This document shows, piece after piece, positions 7,399 to 15,919 of a stretch of 46,915 nucleotides of DNA. The translations under genes were made by a program, and so were the position numbers. The stretch's first letter is position 1. Each line of letters starts with the position of its first letter. Location: positions 1 to 46,915 of IMG/VR virus record IMGVR_UViG_3300006927_003862; one strand, 5' to 3'. The DNA comes from a virus. Below the pieces are notes generated by a model. That model was not told the origin of the DNA. It ran no database searches and worked only from the letters and a program-made list of their open reading frames with translations.

Positions 7399-8346
7399 TT
7401 ATTTGGCCGCGGCCATTAGTTGTTTTTTTAGCTCTCGCTTAAGAGAGGCAGTTTTAAAATCGATTTCTTTGCGGGCGGTAGGAACATCAAAATATTCTTC
7501 CACCTTTGTCCAATCTTCGCTGCGCATACTAGCAACAGCGCCCCTATAAAAACTTACCCAAGTGTTTCCAAGAAGAGAGCGGAAAGTTTCTTCCTCCAGC
7601 TTTGTGGTGGCAATTTGTTGGTATCCATCATCAATTTCGAATCCAACATATTGGCGACCTAAACGCTTTGCTGCAATTGCAGTAGTTCCTGTACCCATGA
7701 ATGGATCTAATACCACATCCCCTTCGTCGGTGCAGCCTAAAATAAGTCGTTCCAGTAAATGAACAGGCAACTGGCATGGGTGATCATCACGAAATTTCTT
7801 GTGCTTGATACGGTGAATGTCGGTCCACACATCCGATACGAGAGGACCAAAGGGATGAACGGTGTCTTTTTTGCCGCCGTAGTCCTTTAAAAGATGGTTG
7901 CACCCTTTCTTCTTGCGACATCGCTTGTGTGGGTATCGCAACTCATAAAACTTATGATCTCCCGGCTTTGTATAAAACAAGATTCCATAATGAGCCGGCT
8001 GGAATGATTTGCCCATCGGGGCAGTGGGGGCATCCCACGAAATCCAATGCTTAAAATCTGCTTCCTTATTCAATACAGTTACACACTGTACTAACCACTT
8101 AGGAATATTATGAACCAAGATCGAGCCGCCCGGTTTAAGCACACGCACACTTTCCCGTACCCATCTTTCGGTCCATGCCATATAGGCGGCGTCGGTAAGC
8201 TGATCGTTGGTGGATGTATACTTTTTATTAAGATTAAAGGGTGGGTCAGCAAATACCATATCTACTGCTCCATCGGGAACTTGAGACAACAGATCTATGC
8301 AGTCTCCCTTATAGATTTTATTAAGTGTGCTGTCGAAGGTTTCCAT
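7399..8346 (-). CDS. Beta-class DNA (N4/N6) methyltransferase, candidate modification partner
   Basis: The motif order is beta-class: catalytic DPPF (34-37) comes first, and the S-adenosylmethionine-binding DPFMGTGTT (214-222) comes late, preceded by HPCQLPVHLLERLI. An insertion with a Cys/His cluster (HKRCRKKKGCNHLL, 140-153) may bind metal or DNA. It begins at ATG 8346 directly after the TAG of the putative endonuclease gene, with no spacer, so translation is probably coupled. Beta-class enzymes methylate adenine N6 or cytosine N4; which one, and the recognition site, cannot be read from the sequence. Confidence 0.93.
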   Translation of the reverse strand: METFDSTLNKIYKGDCIDLLSQVPDGAVDMVFADPPFNLNKKYTSTNDQLTDAAYMAWTERWVRESVRVLKPGGSILVHNIPKWLVQCVTVLNKEADFKHWISWDAPTAPMGKSFQPAHYGILFYTKPGDHKFYELRYPHKRCRKKKGCNHLLKDYGGKKDTVHPFGPLVSDVWTDIHRIKHKKFRDDHPCQLPVHLLERLILGCTDEGDVVLDPFMGTGTTAIAAKRLGRQYVGFEIDDGYQQIATTKLEEETFRSLLGNTWVSFYRGAVASMRSEDWTKVEEYFDVPTARKEIDFKTASLKRELKKQLMAAAK

Positions 8347-9048
8347 CTATGCCACCTCTTGGTTGAGTTCCGACAAGCTCTCCATTATACGCCGGCGGTG
8401 GGCCAAAGGAAGTGCGCTATACTCTCGCAGGATGATCTTTTCACTACGATGACAATCTGTGCGTTCCAACACTTTCTTAAACTCTTTAAAATTTTCAAAA
8501 AAAGGCTCTTGAAGGTAAGTGCGAGGGCGAATCTTGCCATCAGAAATTCTATATTTAAGTAGACCTTCCGGATTCATCCCAACAAATCTATAAAAGGGAG
8601 CGAACTCTACCTTTACAATCTCTTGTTTAACATCCGTAAAGTTATAATGAACCCAGAGAAAATAGATATTCTCTCCTCCCCATTCGGCCACGTGTTCAGG
8701 TAACGTCTTAAATGTTCCCAAATCATTGGCGGGAGAAGTGTTCTTAGCCCAGAGGCCTGCTTTCATGCCGCTGTGGTTAGAAGCTTTCACATCAATGGCG
8801 ATAGGCGTGCCGTTCCACTGCTCCACAACACGCAAGTCTGGGAATTCATTTTTATGGGTGGCGCGCCTGGAAGATTTGATAAGCCCCTTCTGGTGCAACA
8901 GTTTTACTAAAATGTCTGCCGCTGGGTCTTCCACTTGCTTCCCAAAAGTTTCGTAGTCGCACTTATTAAGGGCAACAAATCTTTCAACCTCTTGTTGAAC
9001 CTGGGGCAAATGAGATTCAATCGTTCGCTGGAGATTTTTATTGTCCAT
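8347..9048 (-). CDS. Putative PD-(D/E)xK restriction endonuclease paired with methyltransferase
   Basis: A 233-aa protein with a PD-(D/E)xK-type nuclease core: PD at 70-71 (EFPDLRVVEQW), then AIDVKASNHSG with Asp86 and Lys88 at the expected spacing. An N-terminal helical part and a C-terminal 100-residue part (VKVEFAPFYRFVGMNPEGLL) flank it. I do not recognise a specific restriction family, and the call rests on the motif and on its being directly abutted to a DNA methyltransferase gene. The pair would make a complete type II-like restriction-modification unit. Alternatives are a phage nuclease for host DNA degradation or a Mrr/VSR-like repair nuclease. The ATG at 9048 has GGGGAG upstream and overlaps the dUTPase stop. 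Confidence 0.6.
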   Translation of the reverse strand: MDNKNLQRTIESHLPQVQQEVERFVALNKCDYETFGKQVEDPAADILVKLLHQKGLIKSSRRATHKNEFPDLRVVEQWNGTPIAIDVKASNHSGMKAGLWAKNTSPANDLGTFKTLPEHVAEWGGENIYFLWVHYNFTDVKQEIVKVEFAPFYRFVGMNPEGLLKYRISDGKIRPRTYLQEPFFENFKEFKKVLERTDCHRSEKIILREYSALPLAHRRRIMESLSELNQEVA

Positions 9049-9499
9049 CGGTACTCCCCAGCGCGCCGTCTCCGCGGTTGCTGATGGTCATGGGGTAGTT
9101 ATATAAAGTTTCTTGCGTCGTTTCAGAGGGGCGAAAGTGTACTACGGGGGTCATGACTAACTGAGCAATCTTATCTCCGGGTTTAAGAGTTTGACTCTCA
9201 ACACCTATGTTATGCAAGTTAACAAACACCTCTCCTTCATATCCCGAATCGATGACGCATGCTCCCACAAGCAATTGGCGCTTCGCAGCCACGCTGGAAC
9301 GGTTCTTTACCTCCAGCATGTATCCGTGCGGAATTGCAAACTTTAAGCCGGTTGGGATTACGCGGCTTGTGTTGGTGGCAATATACATCTTGTTGTGTGG
9401 ATTTTCTGGTGAATAGAACACGTCCAGCCCAGCGTCTGATGGGTTGGCGCGTTCCGGAGGATGCGCGGAGGTGCGCACCTTCGCATACTCAACTATCAT
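9038..9499 (-). CDS. dut: dUTP diphosphatase
   Basis: A trimeric-type dUTPase of 153 aa with all five motifs: SDAGLDVFY (1), EVKNRSSVAAKRQL (2), GACVIDSGYEGEVFV (3), GDKIAQLV (4) and the flexible C-terminal NRGDGALGSTD (5, here RGDGALGS rather than RGxGGFGS). It hydrolyses dUTP to dUMP and pyrophosphate, keeping uracil out of phage DNA and feeding dTMP synthesis together with the dCMP-type deaminase at 22.3 kb. It overlaps both neighbours by about 11 bp. Confidence 0.95.
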   Translation of the reverse strand: MIVEYAKVRTSAHPPERANPSDAGLDVFYSPENPHNKMYIATNTSRVIPTGLKFAIPHGYMLEVKNRSSVAAKRQLLVGACVIDSGYEGEVFVNLHNIGVESQTLKPGDKIAQLVMTPVVHFRPSETTQETLYNYPMTISNRGDGALGSTDGQ

Positions 9500-9746
9500 C
9501 CGAGTCCTCGCCGGAAATTAGTGTGAAGTTATCTACAACCTCATCAATATTGTACTTCTGCCTGTAGAGGCGATATGCCTTTACTGCTGCTCGGATCTCG
9601 TCCGTGTTTAGCCATCCGTTTTCTCGGAACTCAGAGCGCAACTCGCGCTTTTGTTCTTGATAAGGCTCAATACAATCTTCGATTGCCTTGAGGGAGCGAA
9701 TATACTCCTTAACGTATTGTCTTTTTTCTTGGTTTGTTGTGGCCAT
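9489..9746 (-). CDS. Hypothetical small helical protein, 85 aa
   Basis: An 85-residue, charged, helical protein (EYIRSLKAIEDCIEPYQEQK then LRSEFRENGWLNTDEIRAAV). The pattern of a helix pair with 'GWLNTDEIRAAVKAYRL' is faintly like GapR/DUF2312 DNA-binding coiled coils, but I cannot support that assignment. AGGAGGG precedes the ATG and the promoter at 9770-9798 makes it the first gene of a transcript leading into dUTPase and the restriction-modification pair. Confidence 0.65.
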   Translation of the reverse strand: MATTNQEKRQYVKEYIRSLKAIEDCIEPYQEQKRELRSEFRENGWLNTDEIRAAVKAYRLYRQKYNIDEVVDNFTLISGEDSDDS

Positions 9747-9769
9747 TAAGCCCTCCTATTTACATATAA

Positions 9770-9798
9770 AATATAACATCGTGGTGTGTCAAAGTCAA
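9770..9798 (-). promoter_or_regulatory. Sigma-70-type promoter before dUTPase / R-M operon
   Basis: TTGACT (9793-9798), 17 bp, TATATT (9770-9775) on the minus strand. A second overlapping set, TTGACA (9787-9792) with TTATAT (9764-9769), also has a 17-bp spacer, so two start sites six bases apart are possible. Confidence 0.75.
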
Positions 9799-9806
9799 GC
9801 ACTTTA

Positions 9807-10412
9807 TCATTTAAACTTGAAATTAACTTTAGTCTCTATTTTCATTTCTGGAACATGTAGATGATTCGCGAGGTTGTGCTTTTTAGCTTCGTCGGCTTCT
9901 AGAAACCAGTCGGCGTGTCCTTTTTGGTGGATGATGTCCAAAAAATAATCCTTATGTTGCGCGCAGTTATGGGCCATCATTTGATAGACTTTTTGATTTA
10001 GCCTTTCGGTTTCTTCTGCGCCGGCCTTCACTTCTTCCACTTTTCCCCACTTCATTGAACTAACGTCGTGAATCATCAAAGTGGCGTCAGGGTCCATGTA
10101 GCGATGACCTTCGGCGCCAAAACTAAAAAGAAGAGCGCCGCACGACATGGCCTTCCCTTGGGCAATCGTGGCCACGGGAATTTTAGAGTGACGAACATCT
10201 GATATCATGGACAATAGACTATACACTTGACCACCATAGCTATCAATAACAACGGGAACAATCGGTTGACCCGTGTTTTGCGCCTTCATCATAAGATTGG
10301 AAAAGTCTTTTGCTGCGGTTTCGTCAAACCTTCTCACCCGAATGATAACCGGCAAGTCATCAACAAGGCTGGGCTCTTTAAGCAGGGGGCTAAAATAAGT
10401 TATTACATTCAT
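9807..10412 (-). CDS. ClpP-like serine protease, copy 2 (intact triad)
   Basis: A 201-aa ClpP-family protein with nucleophile Ser90 in KAMSCGALLFSFGAEGHR, His115 in TLMIHDVSS and Asp168 in HADWFLEADEA (aligned with DRFLSAPEA of E. coli ClpP), so the catalytic triad is complete. It differs strongly from copy 1 and is not a recent duplicate. It follows dnaE by 3 bp. ClpP peptidases normally need a Clp ATPase; none is seen here, so it may use a host ATPase or act alone, for example in capsid maturation or on host proteins. Confidence 0.85.
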   Translation of the reverse strand: MNVITYFSPLLKEPSLVDDLPVIIRVRRFDETAAKDFSNLMMKAQNTGQPIVPVVIDSYGGQVYSLLSMISDVRHSKIPVATIAQGKAMSCGALLFSFGAEGHRYMDPDATLMIHDVSSMKWGKVEEVKAGAEETERLNQKVYQMMAHNCAQHKDYFLDIIHQKGHADWFLEADEAKKHNLANHLHVPEMKIETKVNFKFK

Positions 10413-10415
10413 GTT

Positions 10416-13400
10416 TTATCCTAGCTGTTTAAATGTGCGTCCTACTGCATAGGTGCTAAACCCCCATTGCGGATCATGCTTAAGTGCGGCCATATATGGA
10501 CGATTAAGACGGATTCGATCCTTTTCGGGTTTCACTCCCCAGCATCTGATCTTAGTTAGTTCGTTGTTGGAGTCAATCACCTCCACAACCCAATATAACT
10601 TTCCATTTTTTGTTTTCTTGGGAATAATTTTGCGGGGGATAAACCAACAGATCTGTAACTCTGGGTCAAACTCGGAAATAGGAGGAATGTATCTTTCTTT
10701 TAATCTTTGGATAGTTTCTGAGGTGATCACCAAGTTGATGGGAAAGATACCCGTCAGATCAGTTTTGAATTGAATAATCTCTTCTTCGGTAAAATCTCCT
10801 TCCGGCTTGTAAATCTCAAGATTTTCCTGGAATTTTTTTATGTTCTTGGGGCGATCTACAATGCAGGTCGACCAAAAATGTTTACGCCCGGTGAAACGAT
10901 CATCTACAATATTGTCTAAAGCCCCTCCCCGACACAAGGCGTCTAAAGCCTTCTTATTAAGCTTACTATAAGACACCCCTTCACGAAAAAGCAAATCTTC
11001 CGCGTTCATAAAGGGCCTGTTTTCAAGCACTTGTTCGATGGCTGCCGCTCCCAATCCCTTAATAGATGTGAGCGGTTGAATCAGGGTCTTGCCGTCTTCG
11101 CTGATCTCCCAAACAACGCCTGATTTATTTACATCGAGGGGCGCAATTTTAAATCCGTGACTTTTAATAATATTAATTGCCTTTTCCTTCCGCGCTTCAG
11201 GTTCTTTATCAAGAAACGCCGCGGCCCACTCTGCTGGATAATGCGTCCACAACCATGCGCACTGATAGGAGATAATACTATAGGCCGTCGAATGATTCTT
11301 GGAAAACCCGTACTTTGCGAATCCTTCCATCAGTTCCCACATTTCTTCCGCCGTGCGAATAGACATTCCTTTTTCATTCGCTCCATGAATAAACCGTTCG
11401 CGAAATTCTACAAGAAGATGCTCCTTTCCTGTACCTTTTTTGGTCAGGAGTTTGCGAATGGTATTTCCTTCATCGCGAGAAATATCCTTTCCGATACGGT
11501 GAGTAATTTCACTAATTTGCTCTTGAAAAATTACATGCCCATAGCTCTCTTCCGTTATTTCTTTAAAGATGGGATGATACCACTCAATATCGGTATGCCC
11601 TTCCTTTGCAGCAATATACTGGTCGTGGACCTTGGCGGAAAGAGGGCCAGGGCGAAAGATGGAGGTCACAGCAGAAATCTCAGCGATGTTGGTGGGTTTC
11701 ACATTCTTGCAAAACTCTTGTGCTCCGCTGTTAGTAAACTGAAATGTCCCTGCAAAGTTGCCTTTGTGAAAAACATACTTATAAACTTTTTGATCTTCCA
11801 AGTCTAAAACATCTGGGTGTATGTTTTGATTATAGTGTTCTCGAACTTGTGCAAAGGTGACACTCTCTACTCCGTGATGCCGGCGCAAGATATGTTCGAT
11901 GCACCCCTCAATCATTTTGAGGGTCGATAGGCCCAATAGATCGAACTTAATGAAACCCAAGGGCTCAAGGTGTCGAACGTTTTGTCCTTCCGCCCATGGA
12001 GACTGACGTACACCTCCGCTATTAATCAACGGCATATTTTCATTAAGGTTTTCAGAAACGAGCAGCCCTCCAGCATGCCGCGAACAAGAGCGTACCTGTC
12101 CCACAAGCCCTTGGACACGTGCTTGAACCTCGGGATACTTGGCTAGGTAGACTTGGAGGGATGGGGAAAACTCTAGCACTTCCTCCCAGGTGGGAACATA
12201 GACGCCAGCCGAAATACCGTGTCGCTGCTTAGCTGGGCCTGTGGCCTCATGCATCATGACCGACGTAACCGTATTAACTTCGGTAAAGGGAATCTCGTAG
12301 AGCTTGGAAATGTCCTTAATTAAGGAGCGCAACTGCAGAGTGTTCCAGTTGGAAATAGGCGCAACACTGTCTTCTCCCCATTTTTCAATGAGGAGTTCTT
12401 TAAGCATCATGCTGTCGGATACATCCGTATCGATATCGGGGTAGTCGGTCGCATCTGATCGCAGGAAGCGCTCAAACGGTAGTCTATACTTGATTGGATC
12501 TATTTGGGTAATCTTCAACACATAGGCCACCAATGATCCGCATGCGCTGCCTCTGCCAGGCCCAACTAACATAACCTCCGTCGCCTCATCAATGATAGCC
12601 TTCATGGTTAAAAAGTATTTACTAAAGCCGCGGCAATCAATTACGCTTAGTTCATGCTTAAGGCGCTCCACATAGACTTCATCATGGTGCAGCCCCATGG
12701 TACGCAATCCATCAATTGCATATTTAACCAGAGCCTGTGTGGCTGTTGCCCCTTCGGGAACGACAAAATCCGGAAGCCTAACTGTCGCGTCCGGCATGAA
12801 AGTCTCAATACGATCATGAGCGATTCTATGAGTTTCTTCAATGCTTTGAAGGATCAGGTCATCATTATACTCCACCTGTTGAGCCTCGGCATATCTCTTG
12901 TAGCTCTCCCACATCTGATCACCATTCTTGGGATAGAGTTCATAGCCAATTTTCTCCACAGACGAAGGAATGACTTCGTTTTCTCCCTCTTCCTCGGGAT
13001 CTGTCTTCCATTTGGGCTTGCCTTTTCCTAGCCACCCTAGTTGTTTGTACATCTCGCGGTCGCGCCATGATTCGGGCGTCGGATAATGACTGTCGGCTGT
13101 AGAAATGAGTTTAACTCCGAATTCGGTCGCGACTTGAATGATATACTGGTTAAGTTCGTGTTGTTCGGGGATATTATTCCATTGTAATTCGCCATACCAC
13201 CGATCTCCAAAGATGGATTGCATTTCCATGGTCGTTTCGCGCATTGCATCTAAAATGGCGTCAGCGCCTTCCTCGCGGTTCTCCCAGTAGTTGCCGGCGT
13301 ATACCCCTCCCAAGCATGCGGACGCAGCTATAACCCCCTCAGAGTGCTCTCTCAGCAGATCGTAGTCCATGCGCGGGTATCGATAAAAATACTCGTCGGT

Positions 13401-13850
13401 GTAACTTTTCGAAACCAATTTAAAAAGATTAGTCAGCCCTGTCTGGTTTTGGGCTAGTAGAATTAAGTGGCGGCGTCTTTTTAGAATAGTTTGTGCCTTT
13501 TTGGTGTCACCCTCATCTTCAACAGTTGCACCCGATTGAGTATCTTTCTTGGCAGACCGGGCCTTCTTTTTGTCAGCCATCTCGGCTTCATAAGCCGAGC
13601 GCCACTCTTTAATGGAGGTGGTAAAATATGCTTCAACTCCATAAATTGGCTTAAAGGCTTTTCCTTCTGCTAGCATCTTTTTAGCATGAAGCACCTGCCA
13701 TGATAGACCGTTCATGTTGCCATGATCAGTGAGCGCTAGCGCATCACTCCCGTTTTCATATGCAAAGTCCATATGTTCTTGGGGATATCCCACGGCATCG
13801 AAAATAGAACCTGCCACACTGTGTGCGTGAAGTCCAACAAATTTAATCAC
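10416..13850 (-). CDS. dnaE: DNA polymerase III alpha subunit (family C, DnaE-like)
   Basis: Length 1144 aa, close to E. coli DnaE (1160). Domains in order: N-terminal PHP domain (GLHAHSVAGSIFDAVG at 6-21 and ALTDHGNMNG at 39-48), then the family C palm with PGRGSACGSLVAY (431-443) and the catalytic acidic motif PDIDTD (471-476). FIKFDLLGLSTLKM follows, then the fingers/tandem helix-hairpin-helix region (SIKGLGAAAIEQVLENRPF) and an OB-fold-like C-terminus. It is the chain-elongating polymerase. A phage family C enzyme is uncommon, and this phage also has a family A polymerase. It starts at GTG 13850 after GGAGAAAAA and overlaps the preceding membrane-protein stop. The promoter at 14158-14186 probably serves it. 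Confidence 0.96.
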   Translation of the reverse strand: MIKFVGLHAHSVAGSIFDAVGYPQEHMDFAYENGSDALALTDHGNMNGLSWQVLHAKKMLAEGKAFKPIYGVEAYFTTSIKEWRSAYEAEMADKKKARSAKKDTQSGATVEDEGDTKKAQTILKRRRHLILLAQNQTGLTNLFKLVSKSYTDEYFYRYPRMDYDLLREHSEGVIAASACLGGVYAGNYWENREEGADAILDAMRETTMEMQSIFGDRWYGELQWNNIPEQHELNQYIIQVATEFGVKLISTADSHYPTPESWRDREMYKQLGWLGKGKPKWKTDPEEEGENEVIPSSVEKIGYELYPKNGDQMWESYKRYAEAQQVEYNDDLILQSIEETHRIAHDRIETFMPDATVRLPDFVVPEGATATQALVKYAIDGLRTMGLHHDEVYVERLKHELSVIDCRGFSKYFLTMKAIIDEATEVMLVGPGRGSACGSLVAYVLKITQIDPIKYRLPFERFLRSDATDYPDIDTDVSDSMMLKELLIEKWGEDSVAPISNWNTLQLRSLIKDISKLYEIPFTEVNTVTSVMMHEATGPAKQRHGISAGVYVPTWEEVLEFSPSLQVYLAKYPEVQARVQGLVGQVRSCSRHAGGLLVSENLNENMPLINSGGVRQSPWAEGQNVRHLEPLGFIKFDLLGLSTLKMIEGCIEHILRRHHGVESVTFAQVREHYNQNIHPDVLDLEDQKVYKYVFHKGNFAGTFQFTNSGAQEFCKNVKPTNIAEISAVTSIFRPGPLSAKVHDQYIAAKEGHTDIEWYHPIFKEITEESYGHVIFQEQISEITHRIGKDISRDEGNTIRKLLTKKGTGKEHLLVEFRERFIHGANEKGMSIRTAEEMWELMEGFAKYGFSKNHSTAYSIISYQCAWLWTHYPAEWAAAFLDKEPEARKEKAINIIKSHGFKIAPLDVNKSGVVWEISEDGKTLIQPLTSIKGLGAAAIEQVLENRPFMNAEDLLFREGVSYSKLNKKALDALCRGGALDNIVDDRFTGRKHFWSTCIVDRPKNIKKFQENLEIYKPEGDFTEEEIIQFKTDLTGIFPINLVITSETIQRLKERYIPPISEFDPELQICWFIPRKIIPKKTKNGKLYWVVEVIDSNNELTKIRCWGVKPEKDRIRLNRPYMAALKHDPQWGFSTYAVGRTFKQLG

Positions 13851-14136
13851 TTTTTCTCCTTGAAATTTTAATCCAGCCGGCCCACAAAATAGGAACGGCG
13901 ACGGGGTGAAGACACAAAAGCCAGCTAACTGGCGCGCCGGTTATGAACCATGGGTTTACATTGTTTCCCAGCCAAATAAAAAGAATCGGGAATAATATAT
14001 CTTCTATAATTTCCCATCCAACAATAATCATCACGAGCGCCAGGCCGTGCTCTTTTAGCGTATCTAAAAGACGTGATGGGTTCAGGTGAGACAGTTTGTG
14101 TTTTATACGATGCCATGCCCAACGCAGCGCTTTCAT
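13843..14136 (-). CDS. Small membrane protein, 97 aa, two transmembrane segments
   Basis: A basic N-terminus (MKALRWAWHRIKHKL) is followed by two hydrophobic segments, about residues 32-57 and 65-87, then a basic tail (KISRRKSD). Size and topology would fit a holin, and the endolysin gene is 2.3 kb upstream in the same direction, but many phage membrane proteins look like this. It overlaps dnaE by 8 bp and the nucleotidyltransferase-like gene by 4 bp, and is the first gene after the promoter at 14158-14186. Confidence 0.65.
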   Translation of the reverse strand: MKALRWAWHRIKHKLSHLNPSRLLDTLKEHGLALVMIIVGWEIIEDILFPILFIWLGNNVNPWFITGAPVSWLLCLHPVAVPILWAGWIKISRRKSD

Positions 14137-15014
14137 AGGTCGCTCTCTCTATATGGTATTTTAACGTGTTGGTGGGCTTTTGTCAAGGCCTCAAGGGGTT
14201 TTTCTATAGAAAAATCTGATGCAAGAAAATCCCTATATCCACTCCAACAAGAAATGTTATAATACCAATCAAGAGGGACGGTGGCCGCATTCTTTTCTCT
14301 CACTTTCTGAAATATTGTCTGAAACTTGAAATGGCGGCCGCTCCACCTCTGGTTCTTCGGCCTCTTCTGGGAAGGGTATTGCTGGCCGGGTGAAGGGGGT
14401 AAATACTCCCTTGTTGTTAGTTGGTTTACTGAACGTCTGCATTGTTTAAAATCTTCTCCTGTAAATGTGAATGCTAATGGTTTGTTGTCTTTAACGGACT
14501 TACCGTCATGCGTTAAGAAAAAATTATTTTCTTTGTGTTTAATTTCTTTCCGATAGTCGCGAATACGATAGATATCATAGGCGGCCATAGGGAATGAAAC
14601 ATAATATTTGTCTGGTGTGATCCATTGCGAAATTTTAAAGGCCACCTTCCATGCGGAATAAGCCCCATATAATACCGACCACCCATATGAATCGCGTCGG
14701 TCGCGATCCTTGGGGTGGATTGGAACATAATAAATAGGTATTTCTTTTCGTTCTTCCGAACTAAATTTAGAAGGGCGCTGATAATAAACAGGATCATATA
14801 CCCATTCCCCTACCACTGTGCGCACAAGGGGGGCTAAATCATCATTGGCCACAATCCAAATGGTGTTGCACCCCGCCATCGCACATTCAAAAACGGATTT
14901 CTGGATGGCTGTAAACCCTGTGTTTACGGGCAATAAAACAGGGGGCGTTTTCAAGTCAAAATCTGATTGGAGGCCAGCCACCGGAACGATGCCTGCCAAA
15001 TGTATTTTACTCAC
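14133..15014 (-). CDS. Nucleotidyltransferase-like (GT-A fold) protein
   Basis: The first 60 residues look like the start of NTP/sugar-nucleotide transferases: AGIVPVAGL, a Lys in the 'LKTPPVLLPV' segment, then a long helix and AGCNTIWIVANDD. The usual glycine-rich GGxGTR loop is not preserved, so the activity is uncertain. The remaining 200 residues are unrecognised, with a Pro/Gln/Lys-rich low-complexity part near 205-225. GTG at 15014 is preferred because GAGGT is correctly spaced and it forms a GTGA overlap with the upstream stop; a TTG lies one codon further up. It may act with the upstream Rossmann-like protein on a surface sugar or nucleotide, which is a guess. Confidence 0.5.
   Translation of the reverse strand: MSKIHLAGIVPVAGLQSDFDLKTPPVLLPVNTGFTAIQKSVFECAMAGCNTIWIVANDDLAPLVRTVVGEWVYDPVYYQRPSKFSSEERKEIPIYYVPIHPKDRDRRDSYGWSVLYGAYSAWKVAFKISQWITPDKYYVSFPMAAYDIYRIRDYRKEIKHKENNFFLTHDGKSVKDNKPLAFTFTGEDFKQCRRSVNQLTTREYLPPSPGQQYPSQKRPKNQRWSGRHFKFQTIFQKVREKNAATVPLDWYYNISCWSGYRDFLASDFSIEKPLEALTKAHQHVKIPYRESDL
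14158..14186 (-). promoter_or_regulatory. Sigma-70-type promoter inside nucleotidyltransferase-like gene
   Basis: TTGACA (14181-14186), a 17-bp spacer and TAAAAT (14158-14163) lie in the last codons of the nucleotidyltransferase-like gene. The start would be some 15 bp before the ATG of the 97-aa membrane protein, giving dnaE its own transcription. Confidence 0.65.
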
Positions 15015-15919
15015 CAATACCTCAAAAATCTATCGTAGGCCATACAAGCCGATGGTAAATCTTTGAGCATACTTTCTTCGCTATCTTTCGCAATTTTAAT
15101 ATTGTCGGCTTCTGGTGTGAGTTCATTTGGTTGCTTATTTGTTTCGCGGTTAATGCTAGTTGTTCTAAATTTGTAATGCTTGGGGTTTCCTGCTGTGGTG
15201 TAGTCATGCGCAAATGTTCCTTTCATTCCTCTCTTTTCCATTTCGTCTATTACTTTAAATCGCGACATTGTTTGTGAGAATTCAAAATGAGGGAGTTGTT
15301 CTGCTTTTACGACTGAGACAGCACAAGCATCTTTAACAGGAGTATTTCCATCAATACGGTCGGAAGGATAAAACCATATCTCCCTAACAAAATCATCTGA
15401 AGTTTTAATGTAGTCAATTTCGTGCTTACCACCTTTATTGAATCCAATATAATCATAACATATATACGTATCGTCGTCAAGGCTTTTTTGCTCCACAAAT
15501 CCCGTAGCATTTTTATCCGTAAAATAAAAGCACTCCTTAAATGTAAATTCCATTATTTTGGAATATTCATTTGAACATACTACCGTATCACCATCGTAAC
15601 GCACAGTACCGCACAAGTTAGAGAGAGGCGATTGACCAGTAACGGCCATTAAAAAAAGCAATCTTTCCCAAAGAATTTCTTTAGGAACACCAACTTTCTT
15701 TTCCCCTTCAAATGTCGTTAAACTTTTTGCAGCTCCGGGAATTTTTAAGCACGATAAGTCTATGTGTGGATCGAAATAATCAAACCGAAAAGGGCGATGT
15801 TCCTCAGCAAAAAAAATAGGATAATTTTTAACGAAGGCATATAAAACTGCTGACATTGAACTGCCAATCACTATTTTATCATACTTAAACACTTCACTTC
15901 CTAATTCCGCTGTGATCAT
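15011..15919 (-). CDS. Hypothetical protein with Rossmann-like N-terminus, 302 aa
   Basis: The start (FKYDKIVIGSSMSAVLYAF) resembles the beta-alpha-beta dinucleotide-binding entry of flavin-dependent oxidoreductases, with GSSMSA in place of GxGxxG. Nothing else in the sequence confirms a flavoenzyme. ATG at 15919 follows AAGGTGG; GTG at 15925 is the alternative. It overlaps the metalloprotease 3' end by about 26 bp and is coupled to the nucleotidyltransferase-like gene. Base composition is more AT-rich than in neighbours such as dnaE. Function unknown. Confidence 0.55.
   Translation of the reverse strand: MITAELGSEVFKYDKIVIGSSMSAVLYAFVKNYPIFFAEEHRPFRFDYFDPHIDLSCLKIPGAAKSLTTFEGEKKVGVPKEILWERLLFLMAVTGQSPLSNLCGTVRYDGDTVVCSNEYSKIMEFTFKECFYFTDKNATGFVEQKSLDDDTYICYDYIGFNKGGKHEIDYIKTSDDFVREIWFYPSDRIDGNTPVKDACAVSVVKAEQLPHFEFSQTMSRFKVIDEMEKRGMKGTFAHDYTTAGNPKHYKFRTTSINRETNKQPNELTPEADNIKIAKDSEESMLKDLPSACMAYDRFLRYW

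Noticed and set aside
9489-9746. GapR/DUF2312 assignment for the 85-aa protein
   Set aside because: Only a general helix-pair resemblance is visible; key residues cannot be aligned.
13843-14136. Holin for the endolysin
   Set aside because: Two membrane segments fit, but nothing specific to holins is seen and it is coupled to dnaE rather than to the endolysin.
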